Source of the DNA: Bolinopsis microptera
Taxonomy: Eukaryota > Ctenophora > Tentaculata > Lobata > Bolinopsidae
NCBI RefSeq assembly: GCF_026151205.1
Contig: NC_087084.1
Location: 11,249,453 to 11,313,452 of the forward strand
Direction: 5' to 3'
Length of the DNA stretch: 64,000 nucleotides
In this document: in pieces, positions 61,991 to 64,000 of the stretch
Position numbering within the stretch: position 1 is the first letter of the stretch
Layout of the letters: the number at the start of each line of letters is the position of its first letter
Made by a program: the position numbers and the translations under genes
The notes under the pieces: generated by a model
What the model was told of the DNA's origin: nothing
Database searches by the model: none
What the model saw: the letters and a program-made list of their open reading frames with translations, nothing else

Positions 61991-63709
61991 GCTACTTTCC
62001 CTGCTCGTTAAGCCCACATCTTCTGTTACTGGATTTTATACTTACCAGGTTAGTCAACGCTCTTATTTCTTTTAAAAAAACTATATTACGATCATAAATG
62101 CTAATGATTTCTGAAATTGTCTTATAACAGCTGCAGTCTTTGCAGCTGGTCAGCTATAAAATGCAATATTGCTGAAATGCTGATACGATCAGAACCATGT
62201 AAATTGTTATGACTACAGAGAAAAGGATACCATATCTTCTCAATACATTCTTGCTGAGATCCCTAATGACGAGGAAGGGCCTTATAAAAGTACAATTTAG
62301 GTAGCGGAGGAGGGTGACGAGCTAAAGTTATATTGTTTGACATCAGGACAAGACATAAAGTGGTCAAGGACCGTTAATGGGATTAAGGAAGAACTGAAAG
62401 CCCCTACGTATCAGGTCTCGAAATCGTACAGGTGAAAATAATGTTTACAATCGGAAATAGAAACCACAAAAACTAATTAGATTTCTTAGTACAGTGAGAT
62501 TCTGACCTCTAGAGCCCGATTTACCGCAATACAAAAACTGATTTGTCATTTGCTTCTCCCAAACTCTTGGTAAAGCAGAGTTCGACTGGACAACAAGCAC
62601 TTCATGGCGCTTAGCCAAGATATGTTTGTCAATGATTGATGTAATTTAAATGTACTTAGTACTATGAACCGCAGTTTAACCTAATTAATTATAAATTTAA
62701 TATATATAATTATAAATCCCCTATCACAGATGTGGGAACCCGTACATGTGTGGCGGGTACGATGTAGAGGAAACTAAAGTGTGCCTCAGGAGCACTCTGA
62801 CCCTGAGGGGTCTTCAGAAGAGCGATAGTGCTACTTACTTTTGTCAAGAAGGAGTTCAGAAAGGAGCGTTTTCCTTCGCTTACGTTTTAACAGTAAGTGT
62901 TGAAGATGGCGTGTAGTTTGGATGTACATGATAATGTAAAAAGTTTTGTGGAGTAGTTAATTTTGAGATTTGTGTGTTATTCTTTCTATGCTTAAGGCTT
63001 TTATAGTTCTAAATGTCCGATAGAGCTTTTAGCTAGAAATATTAAATTTTTACTTATTTTGTTATTGAAATATTAAAATTTTCATTTTCATCAGGTATTC
63101 AGCAGTAATGCTATGCCTCATATTTATGATTTTGAGCCTCTGCAGTGCAACAATACAGATTGGTACGGTTGCATAGCAACAAAAAACTCCGCCAGGTTGG
63201 TAAAAATATTAGTTGTTATTAATTGAAACATCAAAATTAAATTTTGTTTCCAAGAAGTTCCTCTAAAAACTAAATATGTTCCTGTCAGTTGAAACTAATA
63301 TCAAATAATAACAGATACGAGTTTTTCGTACAATCACAAGGAGACAAGACGACACTAAAAGGAACCTATAACGAAGCTAATATTACCAAAATTGGTGATA
63401 CAGACGTGAGATATCTTATCAGAGATAACTACATCGCACTGCACGACTTCTCTATACTGAATGTGAGACTATTTTCCAACAGTTGTATTATAATCCGGAA
63501 GCTTGCGACAATCGCGCTCACATTGGGATGTCCGCGAAGTTTCTTGTTTTTATTCATCTCGGGTCTTTAAAATAGTATGATTGAGAATTCAGGCCATAAT
63601 CCTTATAAACAGAATCTTGAATAATCTATCTTTCCATTTCAGCAACCTGAAATGAAGTTTGGGTGTAGGGCTTTTGACCGTTCTGGTAGATTCACCGAAT
63701 TTGCAACAG
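61968..63709 (+). CDS. Ig-superfamily receptor, first six exons (3' end beyond the window)
   Basis: Exons 61968-62048, 62301-62431, 62730-62892, 63095-63195, 63315-63462 and 63643-63709, all GT..AG with matching phases (0, 2, 0, 2, 0, then 1). Exon 1 is a signal peptide (MYISLILLLLSLLV). Exons 2-3 make one Ig domain: EEGDELKLYC with Cys, IKW with the core Trp, then LTLRGLQKSDSATYFC, the classic D-x-A-x-Y-x-C motif. Exons 4-6 form a second, more divergent Ig-like domain with LQC, then later MKFGCRA. Splitting each Ig domain by introns is common in animal IgSF genes. It is probably a cell-surface or secreted recognition protein. Invertebrate allorecognition receptors (for example hydrozoan Alr) are built this way, but that is only a possibility. 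No membrane helix is inside the window. Confidence 0.8.
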
Positions 63710-64000
63710 GTATTAATAAAAAATTCGTTCAGATTAAACCGCATATGGGGTCGTTCACATATTAATACGTTGGCTAGATTTTTGCCATTTCAGACTCCAT
63801 CCCCCGACACTACTTTGTAGAAACTACACTATAGCTTCCTAAACCCCCTCCCCCTACAACGTTACATATGAACGATCCCTATGAAAGTTATAAAGTTTAT
63901 TAGGTTCTAAACTTAAAGTCCGATTGTTGAGTAAACATGCAACGTGTTGAAGGCAGACATTTTAAGCAGGCTTTGTCTATCATCTTATTAGCATTAATTA
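63710..64000. other. Intron of the Ig-superfamily gene
   Basis: Begins with the GTATTA donor after 63709 and shows no acceptor plus open exon before the window ends, so the gene continues to the right. Confidence 0.6.

Overview
This is eukaryotic, almost certainly metazoan, DNA: AT-rich, intron-bearing genes with GT..AG junctions, AATAAA signals, long microsatellites and DNA-transposon debris. A GFP-superfamily gene, a divergent rhodopsin-like GPCR and an Ig-superfamily receptor gene suggest a cnidarian, perhaps a hydrozoan. The lineage is inference only.

Layout. Bases 1-1800 are homopolymer-inflated sequence with no readable content. From about 1.8 to 49.5 kb the window holds four copies, in alternating orientation, of one 10-11 kb segment: arm 1 (about 1.8-17.70 kb, reverse), arm 2 (17.72-28.03 kb, forward), arm 3 (28.03-38.83 kb, reverse), arm 4 (38.86-49.5 kb, forward). 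Arms 1/2 and 3/4 meet at the same tight palindrome centre (about 17.71 and 38.85 kb). Arms 2/3 meet at an asymmetric fold near 28.03 kb. Copies differ mostly by small indels, and arm 1 worsens toward the contig start, so much of this looks like unpolished long-read sequence or a fold-back chimera. Real structural differences also exist: arms 2 and 3 share a hAT-like MITE with an 8-bp target duplication and about 300-bp tandem repeats, both missing from arms 1 and 4; arm 1 alone carries an LTR-retrotransposon-like insertion.

Gene order in the segment (forward sense, arm 4 best): 3' exons of an unidentified coiled-coil protein cut at the palindrome centre; exons of a small protein ending in one membrane helix; an orphan copy of a GFP-like first exon; a MITE-rich stretch; a single-exon GPCR; then the GFP-like gene, which runs into unique sequence.

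Best find: the six-exon gene at 48246-50901 encodes a complete 233-residue GFP-fold protein (all splice phases agree) whose chromophore tripeptide is Gln-Thr-Asn instead of X-Tyr-Gly. The positions of Arg96 and Glu222 are Leu and Gln. It should not be able to form a chromophore. A second copy of its first exon, with its splice donor, lies upstream in every arm.

The right third (50.9-64 kb) is single-copy: large satellites ((CCCT)n, (CT)n, a 43-bp minisatellite), a few weak exon candidates, and at 61968-63709 the 5' part of a secreted or membrane Ig-superfamily gene whose signal-peptide exon lies in the last unit of a 60-bp tandem repeat. The gene leaves the window at the right edge.
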